Source: Callorhinus ursinus
Taxonomy: Eukaryota > Chordata > Mammalia > Carnivora > Otariidae
NCBI RefSeq assembly: GCF_003265705.1
Contig: NW_020312817.1
Coordinates: 49,543,172-49,607,171, forward strand
DNA: 64,000 nt
Direction of reading: 5' to 3'
Shown: in pieces, positions 15,595 to 27,656 of the stretch
How the letters are laid out: every line of letters starts with the position of its first letter
Numbering within the stretch: the first letter of the stretch is position 1
Program-made: the position numbers and the translations under genes
The notes under the pieces: model-generated
Seen by the model: the letters and a program-made list of their open reading frames with translations, nothing else
Database searches by the model: none
What the model was told of the DNA's origin: nothing

Positions 15595-16960
15595 TTTATT
15601 CTCCTGAAAGAGTTCGTAGACTTATTTTTAAAATATAATTTATTTAGAAATAATTGCGAACATATAGAAAAGTTGCAAGAAGAATACAGAGAACTCTTTT
15701 GCTTCCTAAAATCAGATTCTGCAATTGTTAACATTTACTATTACCCCTCCCCCTCATTATCATTATTCCTTTTCTGATCAATCTGAGACAAAGTTGCAGA
15801 CATGATGCCATTTCACCCCTAAATATATCACTGTGTATTTCCTCAAAATAAGTACTCTGTTCTATAACCTTTGTGCAACCCTCCTAGTCAGGAAATTAAC
15901 ATTGATAGAGCATGACCATCCAACCCACAGACCCCCATTCAAGTTTCATCAGCTGCCCAGTGTCTCCTTTTCCTTTCTAGCCCAGGATCCGAATCCAGAA
16001 TCATGCAGTACATTCCCTTGTCATGTCTCTTTGATCTGCTTTAATGTGGAACATTTACTTACCCTTCCCCTATCTTTCATGACCTTGACAGTTTTAAGAA
16101 GTACAGGCCTTTGGGGACACCTGGCTGGCTCAATCCATAGAGCATGCAACTCCTGATCTCGGGGTTGGAAGTTCGAGCCCCACATTGGGTGTAGAGATTA
16201 CTTAAAATAAAATATTAAGAAAAAAGTACAGGCCTTTGATTCCTTAGGATGTTCCTCAGCCTGGATCCATCTGGTGTTTGCTCCTGTCTTGACTCATAAT
16301 TATTGGCAGGAGTACTACACAAAAATGACTCTGCTGTGTTCTTCTCAGTGTATCTACATCAGGAGGCACCACTGATGAAGTTAACCTTGATCATCTGGTC
16401 AAGGTTGTGTCTGCCATTTTCTCCACTGTAAAGTCACCATTTTCACTTTTGTAATTAATGAGCTATTTTCTGGGGAAATACTCTGAAACTACTCTGATAT
16501 CCTGTTCCCCATCAAACCTCCACCCACTGGGCTTAGTATCCATTGATGAATACTGTATGAATCAACAGTACTGTAATAATTGCCAATGGAATCTTTCTAC
16601 TTCCGTTATTCCATCTACATATATTAGTGGGCATGCTACTGTGAAGAGGAGCTTTCTTCTTTTATGTTCCTTTACATATATATTTATTTATATCATTATG
16701 GTTTCCTATTTCAGTCAATGGGTTGTAGTCCATTGCTATCATTATTTATCTTGGTGCTTAAAGAAATGTGGGCATTTCTTGAAGATGATTTCTGTGTCCT
16801 TTTGACATATCTCCATCATGCTTTGAGGACTTTTTTACTTCCTAGCACTACAAAATGTTTTGGGCTCATCTTGTACTTTGCTTTGATAAGGGGTGGGAAC
16901 CAAGAGAGGCCGGGAAGTAGGAACATGTGGCTGAGGTTACACGGAGCCTACACTAGTCAC
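15595..16960. repeat. Old L1 3' region, interrupted by a SINE
   Basis: Long segment with the pattern I associate with old mammalian L1 3' ends: 'ttgcaagaagaatacagaga', 'gttgcagacatgatgccatt', 'ttgtcatgtctctttgatct' and 'gacatatctccatcatgctt'. A short Can-SINE at 16113-16223 splits it. The family call is from memory of the consensus and orientation is left open. Confidence 0.5.
16113..16223 (+). mobile_element. Short Can-SINE variant
   Basis: Head 'ggggacacctggctggctca', then 'ccccacattgggtgtagaga' and an A-rich end. Flanked by AAGTACAGGCCTTT at 16099-16112 and 16224-16237. Inserted into the L1 fragment. Confidence 0.9.
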
Positions 16961-18598
16961 ACCACAGTAACCTGCTGATGAGGATTTCCCTGCTGGCACA
17001 ACCACCCGCCCTTCATGGACTGCAGGTGCGATAATTATATCATGAACTCTCCCTGGGTCTTGTTGTCACTTGTTCAAGATTCAAAGTCCAGTTGGGAGCA
17101 TTCCAATTGGTTGGCTTAGGTCAAGTGCTTACCCCTGGGCTGTGAAGAAGTGGAAGAGAGGAGGAATGACCTCCAGCTGCCATAAAGAGAGCAGAGCCTC
17201 AGCCTGCCAATATTGTCCACAGTAGGGGACCATGCAGAAACAGGAAGATGATTTGAACACCGGGTGACCAACGGCTCCTCTTCCAAACATCTACTTCATA
17301 GCTGGAGAGACAGAGATACATACATAAGCAAAGGAAAAAGTCGGAAAGATCATGTAGCAAACCAGTGGTATGCTGGTAAATTTTTAACAAAAGCTCCCCA
17401 GGGGAAAAGAAAAAAAAACCAGCCCTGATTTTTAGTGTTCACCTGTTTCTGTTGTTTAACTGCTCCCACCATGCCCAATTTCAAACGTGACATGATGGAA
17501 CACAGGAACTTAGGACGAGATGCAATAGCTCACGGTTACATAGCATTTCCACTGTACAGATACTATCGATGCAAATCACCTCAAGAGATAATAGGAAAAC
17601 GCAGTGAAATAATTAGAAAGTGATGAGTTTTGAGTATTTATCGCCTTTGCTTTCATATAATTTAATTGTGAGTTTTTAGATTCAATTTTTAATTAAAGCT
17701 GTGTAACACCTGGAATGCATAGTTCTGGAAAATTCAGCAGTTGTCTCTTATGAGCCTGTGTGGGGCTTCAGTACACCATGGCACCAAATGTCTCAGGGCT
17801 TTCCTTTGATGGTGGGCAAGGCATGCCTTTATTCTTATTTTTTTACTTTATATTTGAATGGTACAATTAGGAGTGTTTTTTTTTTTTAACTGTATGTGTA
17901 TCTTCAAAAAGGAATTTAATTTTAAAAATAAATAAATCCACAGAACTGTTGACCCTTGTTTCTCCACTCTCAGTCATGAACAACAGTGTCCATCGGCTTC
18001 CCTGACCCCAGTCGCAACCTCCTCCAACTGATTTATGCAAAAGGCTGCCAGATTGTAATCCCTAAAATACAACTCTAGCTGTGCCGCTTCTTTTGCAAAA
18101 TCTTCAGTTAGGTGGAGTCCAAATTTTCAGGCAGGACTTGAGCTCTATTTCCTTTCTGAACGCCTTCCATTCTTCCACTTCTTGTGAGGGGCTTCCAAAC
18201 CCTTCCCGAGAGCCCGTGGGCCACAGCTGAGGGCCTGTGGAGAGGACAATGCTTGAGCTCCAGCCCTGCTTCCATCACAGCAGCTGATTCTATTTCACAT
18301 ATTCCAGGTAAGATTTCATTTGGAAAAAACAAAAAAACACATTCTGTTGCTAAAAAAAACAGTGTTTGAAATGAACCCTTTTAGTCCAACAGCACGGCTC
18401 ATCCCAGTCAGGTGCTCTGAAGTCTGCATGTTTCCTTGAGGCATTTCCTGTGTTCATTTACTTCACTGATGGTTGACTGAGTACTTCCTATGTGCCAGAC
18501 ACTGGGCATAAAGCAGTGGACAAGACAGACTGTTCCTCCCTGGGGAGCTTACAGTTAGGAAAAGTGACAAGAGATATTTTAAGAATTAACAATTCCAA

Positions 18599-18692
18599 GG
18601 GGCCTGGCTGGCTCAGTCACTGGAGCATGTGACTCTTCATCTTGGGGTCATGAGTTTGAGCCCCATGTTGGGGGTAGAGTTTACTAAGAAGG
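18599..18692 (+). mobile_element. Short Can-SINE variant
   Basis: Head 'ggggcctggctggctcagtc', then 'gcatgtgactcttcatcttg' and 'gttgggggtagagttta'. Its A-rich tail has evolved into the following GGAA microsatellite. Confidence 0.85.
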
Positions 18693-18752
18693 AAAGGAAG
18701 GAAGGGAGGGAGGGAGGGAGGAAGGAAGGAAGGAAGGAAGGAAAAGAAAAGA
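18688..18752 (+). repeat. (GGAA)n/(GGGA)n microsatellite
   Basis: Tandem GGAA and GGGA units directly after a SINE tail, a common origin of such tracts. GGAA arrays can bind ETS factors, but nothing here shows a function. Confidence 0.85.
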
Positions 18753-20039
18753 AACAAAGCCTTTCCCCTTCCTCCTCCTCACCCATCCTTTGAAGTTTAT
18801 CTCAGAGGCCAGAGATTTTGTAAAATTTTTTGATCTGCCTTTCCTACGGACCAGAAGAACTCCCTTCTCCACGTGATTTTTATGTCAAGGCTGTTTGCTG
18901 TTCTTCCTGTGCAGCCTCCATTCCCTCACCTTCTGGTGGTAGTACTGGAACAGTTTTTGGGAAACTACCTCTCCCTTCTCTCCTCTCCCAGCTCAGTAGG
19001 TTCCAACTGGTCTTCAGGACTGGGCAGGTGACCCAGGCCTGGTTAACTGGCACACAGAATCCCCCTGTAGCCATAGGCCACCCCTCTGGCTACAAAGTTT
19101 GGATAAAAGATCCCAGATGGCCTATAGTGACTCCAAGACATGTGTAGGAAGTTCAGGAAACAGGTGCTGTCTTTTCCCCTGAAAAGATACAGACCCAGAA
19201 TTTTTGGCAATGCTGTGCTGTGGAGGGTAAAGCCAACATGGAGCCAAGTAGAGCTAGATGAACGGAAGAGACAGGATCCTTGTGACCTGGAATGCCTGGG
19301 TCAAGCCACCTCTAAAGCCTGACCTCGGGACATTTTAGTTCCTTAAGACAATAAATTTCTCCTTTTGCTGAAGTAATTTCAAGTCAGGTTCCTTAGAACA
19401 CTGAGTAATTTGCCATAGCAGAACAATTCTAATGTCTCTAAAACTAAAGGCAAATATTTCTCTGGCTCCAGCCCATCTGCTATGAAGGAGCTTCACTGTC
19501 TCTCAAGTTCTCTCCAGTAAGTTCTGGAGTCCCCAGAAGACTCCCCAGTGTGGTCAGCAAGCTAATATTCTGCCATTTCTTTCTCTTTCACTAGGCTCTG
19601 TGGGGGCGAGGAGAGTGACCTTTTCTGCACAAACTGAGTGGTAATCTTGTCTTGGCCATCCAGCAGCAGCTGAAAAATAGTCAATATTGAGGTCAATGAT
19701 CAACGCACCCTTTTAAGACACTTAAGGTCTGGGTCCAGGGAGTTGAGATCGCCTGTGCCCCATCCAAGGGCACAAGGTGCTGCACCTGCTTCTTTATCTT
19801 CAGAGCTCCACTTATGGGGCACTTGTTTTATGTCAGCACTGTGCTGGGCATTTTACACCCATTCTCGTATGTAATCCTCATAGCAACCTGAGGGATGGAG
19901 ATAATCACTCTATGCCCCATTGAACCGATGAGAAAAACTGAAGCTCAGAAAGTTCAATGACTGGGTCAAGGCTCCACGCTTAGTAAGTGACAGAACAGGA
20001 TTCCAAGACGTGCTTAAGCACTGCCCCACGAAGTGGGTG

Positions 20040-20633
20040 GATGGGCAGGTGGCCGTGAGTGGGGAACTTAAAGCGGGAGGGGGAAACGAAGAAGGGACAT
20101 TTGGGACTGCAGGAAGTTGAAATGAGCACTTCGGAAGCTGCTTTGGGGTGCAACTGGGCGCGGTCCCAGGGCCCAGCCAGAACCGCAGTGTGCCACGCGG
20201 CTATCCCTGTGGCCAAGGGATTTTCCGCGCGGAGGGAGTGCGGCTTGCCAGGTGGGGGCGGCTGGTGGGGCAGGGCTTCCTTGGACCCGCCCCTTGCCCA
20301 GGTGAGGCGCCTGAGACTGGGGCGCGACCGGATAATGCTCCCCCGCAGTGCTCGAGAAGTGTAGGGTGCCTGGCTGTCGGGTTGTCGGGCCAGGCCTGCT
20401 TGGCGCCCCGGGACTGGCCGGGCCAGCCGAGCCTTTGGCGGGGGTGGAGAAGGAGGGTGCCGCGCCCTGCCCGGCCCAGGTGTCGTCTCCGGAGGCGGAG
20501 TTTGGGAACCGGGCTGCGAGAGATTCCCGGCCCGACCCGCGGGCGGGCGTCGAAGGACAGAAGCGGACGAGACCAGACACAGCCAGGCGGCTCAGGGAAC
20601 GCACCGAGCAGGTAAAGGCGCGGGGCCATCAGC
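20040..20633 (+). promoter_or_regulatory. RTKN isoform-a CpG-island promoter and 5' UTR
   Basis: GC- and CpG-rich block that extends to about 21.2 kb and encloses the first coding exon of RTKN. No TATA box is evident. The start site is not resolved. Long open frames on both strands here are products of GC-rich composition. Confidence 0.7.
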
Positions 20634-23600
20634 ATGTTCTCGCGAAACCACCGGAGCCGGGTCACCGTGGCCAGGGGCTCCGCTCTGGAGATGGAGTTCA
20701 AACGCGGCCGCTTCCGACTCAGCCTCTTCAGCGACCCGCCCGAGGTGAGCCCCACGTCCCTGCCTTCCTTCCCCTTCCCTGGCTCCCGCAGCCCAGGCTG
20801 CCTCGGCCCCCCGTCCCCGCCCGCGCGCACGCCGAGGGGTGGAGACGCCGCGGTTCGGGTACAAACCGGTTGTTGTTGACTTCAAAAGTGAGGCGCGGAC
20901 CGTCTGAAAGTTCATCGGACCCCTCTCAGAAAGCTCAGACACTCCCTGACCAGTTGGGATGACTTTCCTCTGCCTGGAAAAACTCCGGGTTGGCTTCAGT
21001 GTAAGGGTCCGCAGGCTCGATTCCCAAAATATGCCTGGACCCGGCCCCTCCCGGGCATCCCCCTCAGGGCGATGGGCAGGTAGGCGGACCCCAGTCCGCT
21101 CGGACTCGGCCGGGGGCGCCCGCTTCTTCCCCGGCCGCCGGCCCCATGTCACAACCTGTCTCAGCCGTCTGGGACAGCCTTCATCATCAACTGGACTTCT
21201 AGGCCCCGTCTGACCACTTCGCTGAAGCCCTCCCCAACTGCTCCTGTGTGCCCCTGAAGGGCTGAGAGTGTGTGTGTGTGTGGGGGGTCCCTTTTAACGA
21301 TTTGGGTTGTTTATCACACCAGAACTTTGAAGTCCCGCCTCTAGTCTGACAGTTTCCTCCCCCGGCCCACCGCTCTACCCCTTCCCCGGTCCGAGCCCTA
21401 CCTGTTACTCCCGGTAGAGACCCAGGAGTTGCTGAAAGGTGTGGGCCTGAGCTAGGACTGAGAAGGCGAGTAGCGACAGCAAAGAGGCTCTCCCCAAGGT
21501 CAGCTCTCTTACCCTGCTGGGCCTGGAAAGGGTTAAGTGAGGGGGCCTTCCTCCCGCCCCCCTCTCCCTCCAGGCCGGGATTCCAGGCCTGGCTTCTGCC
21601 CTTTCCCCCCAGCCTGCCCAGAACAAAGGCCTTTTCACATCCACGTCCTGGTGTCTCGGGCCTTTTCTGACTCAGAAGCTAGAGGACCTGGGGGAGAGGG
21701 GCTTAGTCGGGTCCCTTACCAGCAACCCAGTGTGGGGCCAGCGTGGGGGAGGGAGAGGCGAGGCCCGGGGACCAGGAGGAGGGGCCTGTGGGCTGGGGCC
21801 GCCCCCGGGATAAGTCGGGCCTGTGGGGCCGAAGCAGAGGAGCCGGGGCGGAGTCGCAGGGCCCGTTGGCCGCCGAGGGCAGTGTGACTCCGTGGGCCCG
21901 GGTTGGAGGTTGGGGTGGGGGGTGGCAAAGCTGCAGCTGGCTGGGAATCGGGGCTGGTTTCCTGTCTGGAAGGGAAGGGGCCCGCAGAGGGGAGCGGGGG
22001 CAGCAGCAGACAGGCACACCCCTGCCTTTCTCCCTCCCACACCTCCCTTCTGCTGGAAAAGCGAGGTAATTGTGAGCCCAGGGTGGGGTGGGCTGGAGAA
22101 GGGCCCCAAGTTGGAAGAGGTGGCCCTGGGGGTTGGGCCGAATTTACCCCTTTGTCCCACTCCCTGGGCTCACTCTCCCCGCAGGTCCTCAGCTCCATCC
22201 CTCTGCGAGTGAGAATCCCTCTCCGAAAGCTCGGACCTCCTGCCAAACCCCACAACTCTGTAAAACCTGCCTGAGGCGTCCCTGCCCTGCCCCCTTCCAG
22301 CTGTGCCTGCCCCTCACGCCCTACCCGCACACTGTTTCTCTGTCCGCCGGGCCCGAGATGTGGGCGGGGGCTGGGGAGGGGCCAGAGTCGGAATGAAAGG
22401 GCCTTTTTCTTCCACAGCTGGGAGAACAGCTGCCACCAAAGCAAGACTGGACACTCTGTGCCCAGAGCCCCCTCTGCAGCTGGCCTCCCTTCCTGGGACC
22501 CTGCTCTTTCTCACCTCGCTTTCCTTTCCTCCCATGCCTGGCTCCCACCAGGGCCCTGGAACAGTGAGTGGTAGGCAAGGAAGGTTTGTCACCACAGTCA
22601 GAGGGGTGTAACAGGAGTGCAGAGGGACAGGGGCAGCCTCTGCCCTCTGCCCACCTCTTTCAAGACCAGGGGAGCAGCGGGAGGAGGAATTGTGGAGCAG
22701 CGCGGTGCCTGCCCAGCACCCCCCCTCTGGAGGGGTCCACAGGGGAAGGGGCACTGGGGGCACAGAGATGCAGGACAGATTGCACATCCTGGAGGACCTG
22801 AATATGCTCTACATTCGGCAGATGGCGCTCAGCCTGGAGGTAACGCCCCCACCCCCAGAGTACACCTCCTCTGCATGCAACCCAGCCTCAGTTTGTGCCC
22901 TGCCCATCCCTGCCGGGGCTGAGGAGGGAGGGGGGGCCTGCTCCAAGTGGGGAGAGGGGACAGGTGGTCCTGTATGTCTTGCGTTAAGTGCTGTGTGTGG
23001 ACCTATGCTCAATTCTGCCAACCAGAGCATTATGTTGGCAAAAGGGTCTTTACACCTATTTCTGATAGCTCTGTGGGTGGGTGTGGATATGTGTTTTGGG
23101 CCTGAGGGGTCCTTTTAGGTGTGGGAAGAAGAGAGGACTTCAGTGTAAGAGAGGTTTGCAGGAAGGACATGGCCTTGCTAGAGAAGGGGAAGGGAACTCT
23201 GTGACGGCATGTAAGGATCTGATGGCAGGGAGCTGTTTATTCATTTATTTATTCTTAAACACTTTTATTGAACAGCTCCCATATGCCAAGCTCCTTCCTA
23301 GACCATGGGATGATACCTCAGTGAACCAGACAGGAAAGGCCCATTCAACTGGGGGAACACAATAAACACGCAAACATAGAAATTATCTCCCGTAGTGAAA
23401 TGGTGATAAAAATGGGGATGTAACACACATGAGGTAGGGAAGGCAGCAGTCAGTGTGGAGGTCAGAGAAGGCCTCTGTGATGAGATCATGAGCTGAGACC
23501 AGAAAGATATGAAGATTTGTGAAGACTGGAGGAAGGGATTTCCAACTAGAGGGCATAGCAAGGGCAGAGGCTCTTAAACGAGACTGTGTTCCAGTTCCAG

Positions 23601-26600
23601 TGTGGCTAGAACATAGGAGTTGGGGCTGAGATCATGGGCAGAGCACAGATTAAGGTCTTACACAAGGCCTTTTACTCTAGGTGTGATGTTCGCCCACCCA
23701 AAGGTTTTAAGCAGGGGAACAACTCACCTAATGTTTTAAAATAATGTTTAAAATAATGGCTTCTGTGGTGAATAGGCTAGGTAGGTGTGGCGGGTGGGAG
23801 AGAGGAGAGTTGACAAGAGAGGTCCCAGAAGACCACCAGACAGGAAGTTGTTACGGCCTTAGGGGAGTGAACCTGGTGGTGTGGTTCGAAGTGCTCATGG
23901 TGGAGACAGAGAGGGGATGGATTTCAAATGGTAGTGGTAGATCTGACGGGGCTTGTTGATGGGTTGGCCATGAGGATTGGACATGGATGGATTGGCCTCA
24001 CGGCAAAGAGAGAGCTCTGGGATGCTTCCCAGGTATGGCCAAGCTGGATGATACAGTCATTTACTGAGAGGGGGCAGGTGAAGGAAGCTATGGAAGTGAC
24101 TGCCTGGACAAGGCAAGAGTTTGCTGCTGAGGAAGGTCATAGGTGGACTCTAAAGAGTCCAGATCAGGAATGGCAATTTATTGCAAGTGTTGCCCCTCTC
24201 AGCCCCGGCCCCCACTCCCTGGACCATAGTAGACACTGCTAGTCAACCTCGGTGCTCTTGACAGCAAGCCCAGACGTGGACTCGAAATCTTTCTCAGTGC
24301 TTCCCTGGCACGAATTGTGCAGGTTGTTTCCTTCACAAGGGCGCCAGCCAGAGGCAGGAGTCCCAGCCTGGTTTCGGGCTCTATTGGGAGGGGACACCTT
24401 TATCTAACTTGTTTACCTAGAGAGGGTTACCTTTTTCTAATATGCAGAAAGGTGCTCAATGAGCCCTTTGGGACTCTGATCCTATCTATTGTCCTGTATT
24501 AGCACATGGGATAAAACCTATTCCTCTGCACTGTCCGCGTTACTAGTTACATGTGGCTACTTAAATGTATAATTTAGTTAATTAAAATGAAATAAACAAT
24601 TCCTTGGTTGCTCTAGCCACATTTCAAGATGGCTGTGGAATGTTTCCATCATTGCAGGAGATAGTATTGAACAGAGCTGGTCTAGGTATTTAAATGTTTA
24701 AATTCAGCATCCTCTCTGCTCTCCTGTGGGCCGCCCCCGCCATGTAATTTTTCTTCATTGGCGGTCTATCCAAGTTCTGGAACAGAGGAGGGGGCTTAGA
24801 TTTCACTTTGGTCACCTTTCCTTCAGCTAGGGTACAGGCTGAGCATGCTGTGTTCTTTCTCCACCAAACTCAGCAGTCCCCTCCCCCCACTCCCCACTCA
24901 AGAGAGAGATCCACTGACAGTTCAGAGATTGGCAAGAGAGGTAGTCATGGCAGAGTAAATCCAAGAAGACTTTCTGGAGGAAGCAACTTAAACTGCAAAT
25001 AAAGGGAAGGTGGGAGTGAGAGAAAGGTTTTTAAATATGTGCTAGGCCAGGGTAGCGATTAGACTTTCTCACTTAATTCTCAAACAATACTATGAAGGAG
25101 ATGGGACACTCTCCAGTTTACAAACAGTCTCCAGAGGCTAAGTTCTCACAGCTAGTCAAATTCCCAAGCCAGGATTTGGATTTAGCCCCAGTGGAGATTC
25201 TGAAGGGAACAGAGGTGATGAGAAGCAGAGCAGTAAGTCAGGGACAGAAAAGAATGGGAGGGAGGGACAGGAAAAGACATCCACGGAGGGCCTAATGTGT
25301 GCTGGGCTTCTGCCCATGACTCATCCTCCTTCAGCCCCTTGGGCCTTGACCCAAGTCCTGCTGACATCCAACTCTGGGCTCTTTCCCAGGAGAGTCTGGT
25401 GAAAACACTGCCTCCTTTGGGAGAAAGGGGTGTGTGGGTGGGGAGGGGGGACAAGAAGCTATCCCTGGGGTGGCGAGATGGGGACAAAACACAGGGATCT
25501 AGAAGCAGTGCCAGGATTCCTGAAATGCTCTGCCCAAAGGGTGGGAGCCAGGATTTCTAGGGCCCTCTCCTCCCTGGAGCTGTGGGAGAGTGGATTTGGG
25601 GCCAGAGTGGGGTAGGGGGTGGTAGCAGGGGTGTTCGACTCATCCAGGCTGAGCCCAGAGACTTTTCCACGGCCCCAGTTTTTCCAGTTTACACACTCTG
25701 CTCCCTCCCCCACGCTCCTGGGCAAGGGGTCACCTTGGAGGGCAACCGCAATGCAGGAGGGGCCTCCGGCCTCCTGCGGCTCTAGCGGCACCAAGGCCAA
25801 AGCCCTTTCCAGGGCGACGTGGGAGCTCCGGGAGGCAATGTTGCACACGACTGGATCTTGTGGTTCTGCTGCCCTGAGCCCGGAGCCTAGCCTCCCTGCC
25901 AGGCGCAGGGAGGGACTGCCTGCGCCCTGGAGCCCCTTGACTGCTCTCGCGGCAGTTGGGAGCTGATGTCACCAGCGCCCTGAGCGCTGCGGGCAGGGCG
26001 GGGGCACTTGTGACTCCTGGGACCCAGCGCGCTGCCAGCGTTGGTGCCTCAAGTGCAATGGACCGGGCTAGGGAAGGATCCGTGAGTGCTGGGGCCCGGA
26101 CAAAGAGACTAGCCAGGAGAGGGCTTGAGCACGCTTCTCTGTCCCCACCCTCCCCCCCCTTCTCTCATCCGACCCTGGTGTTTGTGGCTGAAGCTGGATG
26201 CAGAATGGGATGGGGTTTGGCAAGCAGGAAAGCTTAGCTGAGGTGGGACCCTGCTGCACACAGACATAAAGGGGCTGGGGTGGGGAGGGGTGGCGGGAGC
26301 TATGTAGTCTGGGAGGGCTTCCTGGTGGAGGGGGCATAGGGACCTGGTTGGACTACTTCTGAAGGGTCAGGAAGAGAAACTGGGAGAGGGGTGATGAAAG
26401 TCAGGCCTAGCCTGGTGGTGGCCCAGGAAATAAATTGTGAAGGAAGGGTGTGCAGGGAGGCTGCACAAGGCTTTTGAAGCAGGAATTTAGGGTGTTCAGG
26501 TCTTGGAGACTTGAAGGCTGGAACTACCAGGGACAGAAGCAAGTGCACAGGGTGAGAGCTGGTGTGAGGGAGAAGACAGGTTTTGGGTGATCACATTCAC

Positions 26601-27608
26601 CCCCCTCTTCCAGCCTGGTGCCTCCACCTGGGCTTCCTCTCAAACTAATCTCACACTGTAATGCAGTTAGTCTTCCTCCTCCTTTCTGAAGCCTTCCCCA
26701 TCGCCTCAGCCAGAAGCCGACAGGGTCTGTCTCCTGTGAGTGTCTGTATAGCATGGTATGGCGCTTCTGGTGCAGCCATTAGCATCTGCATCTCTCACCG
26801 CCCAGCTGGGTTTTAAATGTGGGCCCTCAGACAGCACAGGAATGCTCCAGGGTTTGTTGGGTGAATGCTACTTCTGCCAAAGTAGCATCATTTTAAAAAA
26901 GCATCCTCACCAGTCACGTGTACTGCGTGCTGGGCGCTGTGCTAAGTGCTTTACATTCCTGGCTTACTGAATCCTCACAACCCTAGCATGTGCGGACTAT
27001 TTCCAATCTCATTTTATAGATAGAGAAACCAAGTCTTAGGGAGGTTGAGTAAATTTTAAATAAGTCTCTTCCCAGCTTCTCAAGACTGGCAGGACTGACT
27101 CAGACCCAGGTTTGTTTTATGTCAAACCAGAACTCTCGCCCTCCGCTCTCTGCCAAGACCTCCAGGGCTCTTTCTGAGTGAATGTTCCCGAGAATCCTGG
27201 TGCCTCTCTCAGTGCCTAAACCACCGCCCCCCGCCCGTTCGCACAGCCTATTTAGCCCCTCCTGATCTCCTGCCCCACCTGCCTTCCCCATCCCTAATCT
27301 TTGCCTCTGTCCTCAACTTCCCAAGCTGAGAGGGTCAGCAGGTGGCAGAGCCCCTAATTTGGAGTGTGTACAGGGTTCTGTGAAGTATGGGTGAACTCTA
27401 TAGGGGGTATGCTCCTTCACGGATCCCTTGCCAACGAGATACCCCCCCACCCATCACTTGAGTCTTTGGGTAGACCAGGATGGTCCATTTTTTTTAGTTG
27501 GTTCTTGGCCCTGACTACAACACCTCAGAATCACTTGGGGAATTATCAAAAAAACGCACCCACTTAATTCTTAGAGATTCTTATGCAAGTCTGAAGTAGA
27601 GCCTGGTA

Positions 27609-27656
<48 letters not shown>

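Larger units (their letters stand above)
12560..20040. other. Gene-free interval between INO80B and RTKN
   Basis: About 7.5 kb with no supported exon. It is dominated by mobile-element remains: old L1/L2 and MIR fragments, a dense cluster of Can-SINEs (13.17-14.96 kb), an L1 3' region (15.6-16.95 kb), two further SINEs and a GGAA microsatellite. INO80B and RTKN are divergent across it, each with its own CpG island. Confidence 0.75.

Noticed and set aside
17435..17623. 62-codon frame (MPNFKRDMMEHRN...) in the INO80B-RTKN gap
   Set aside because: The peptide looks less random than most, but I recognise no family, and there is no splice context or poly(A) signal linked to it. It may be a relic of a retrocopy, but I found no convincing flanking duplication.
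20068..22444. Several long open frames on both strands around the RTKN promoters
   Set aside because: They overlap one another, change with frame and have low-complexity Pro/Gly/Arg composition; stop codons are rare in GC-rich DNA. Only exons 1a and 1b match known rhotekin.
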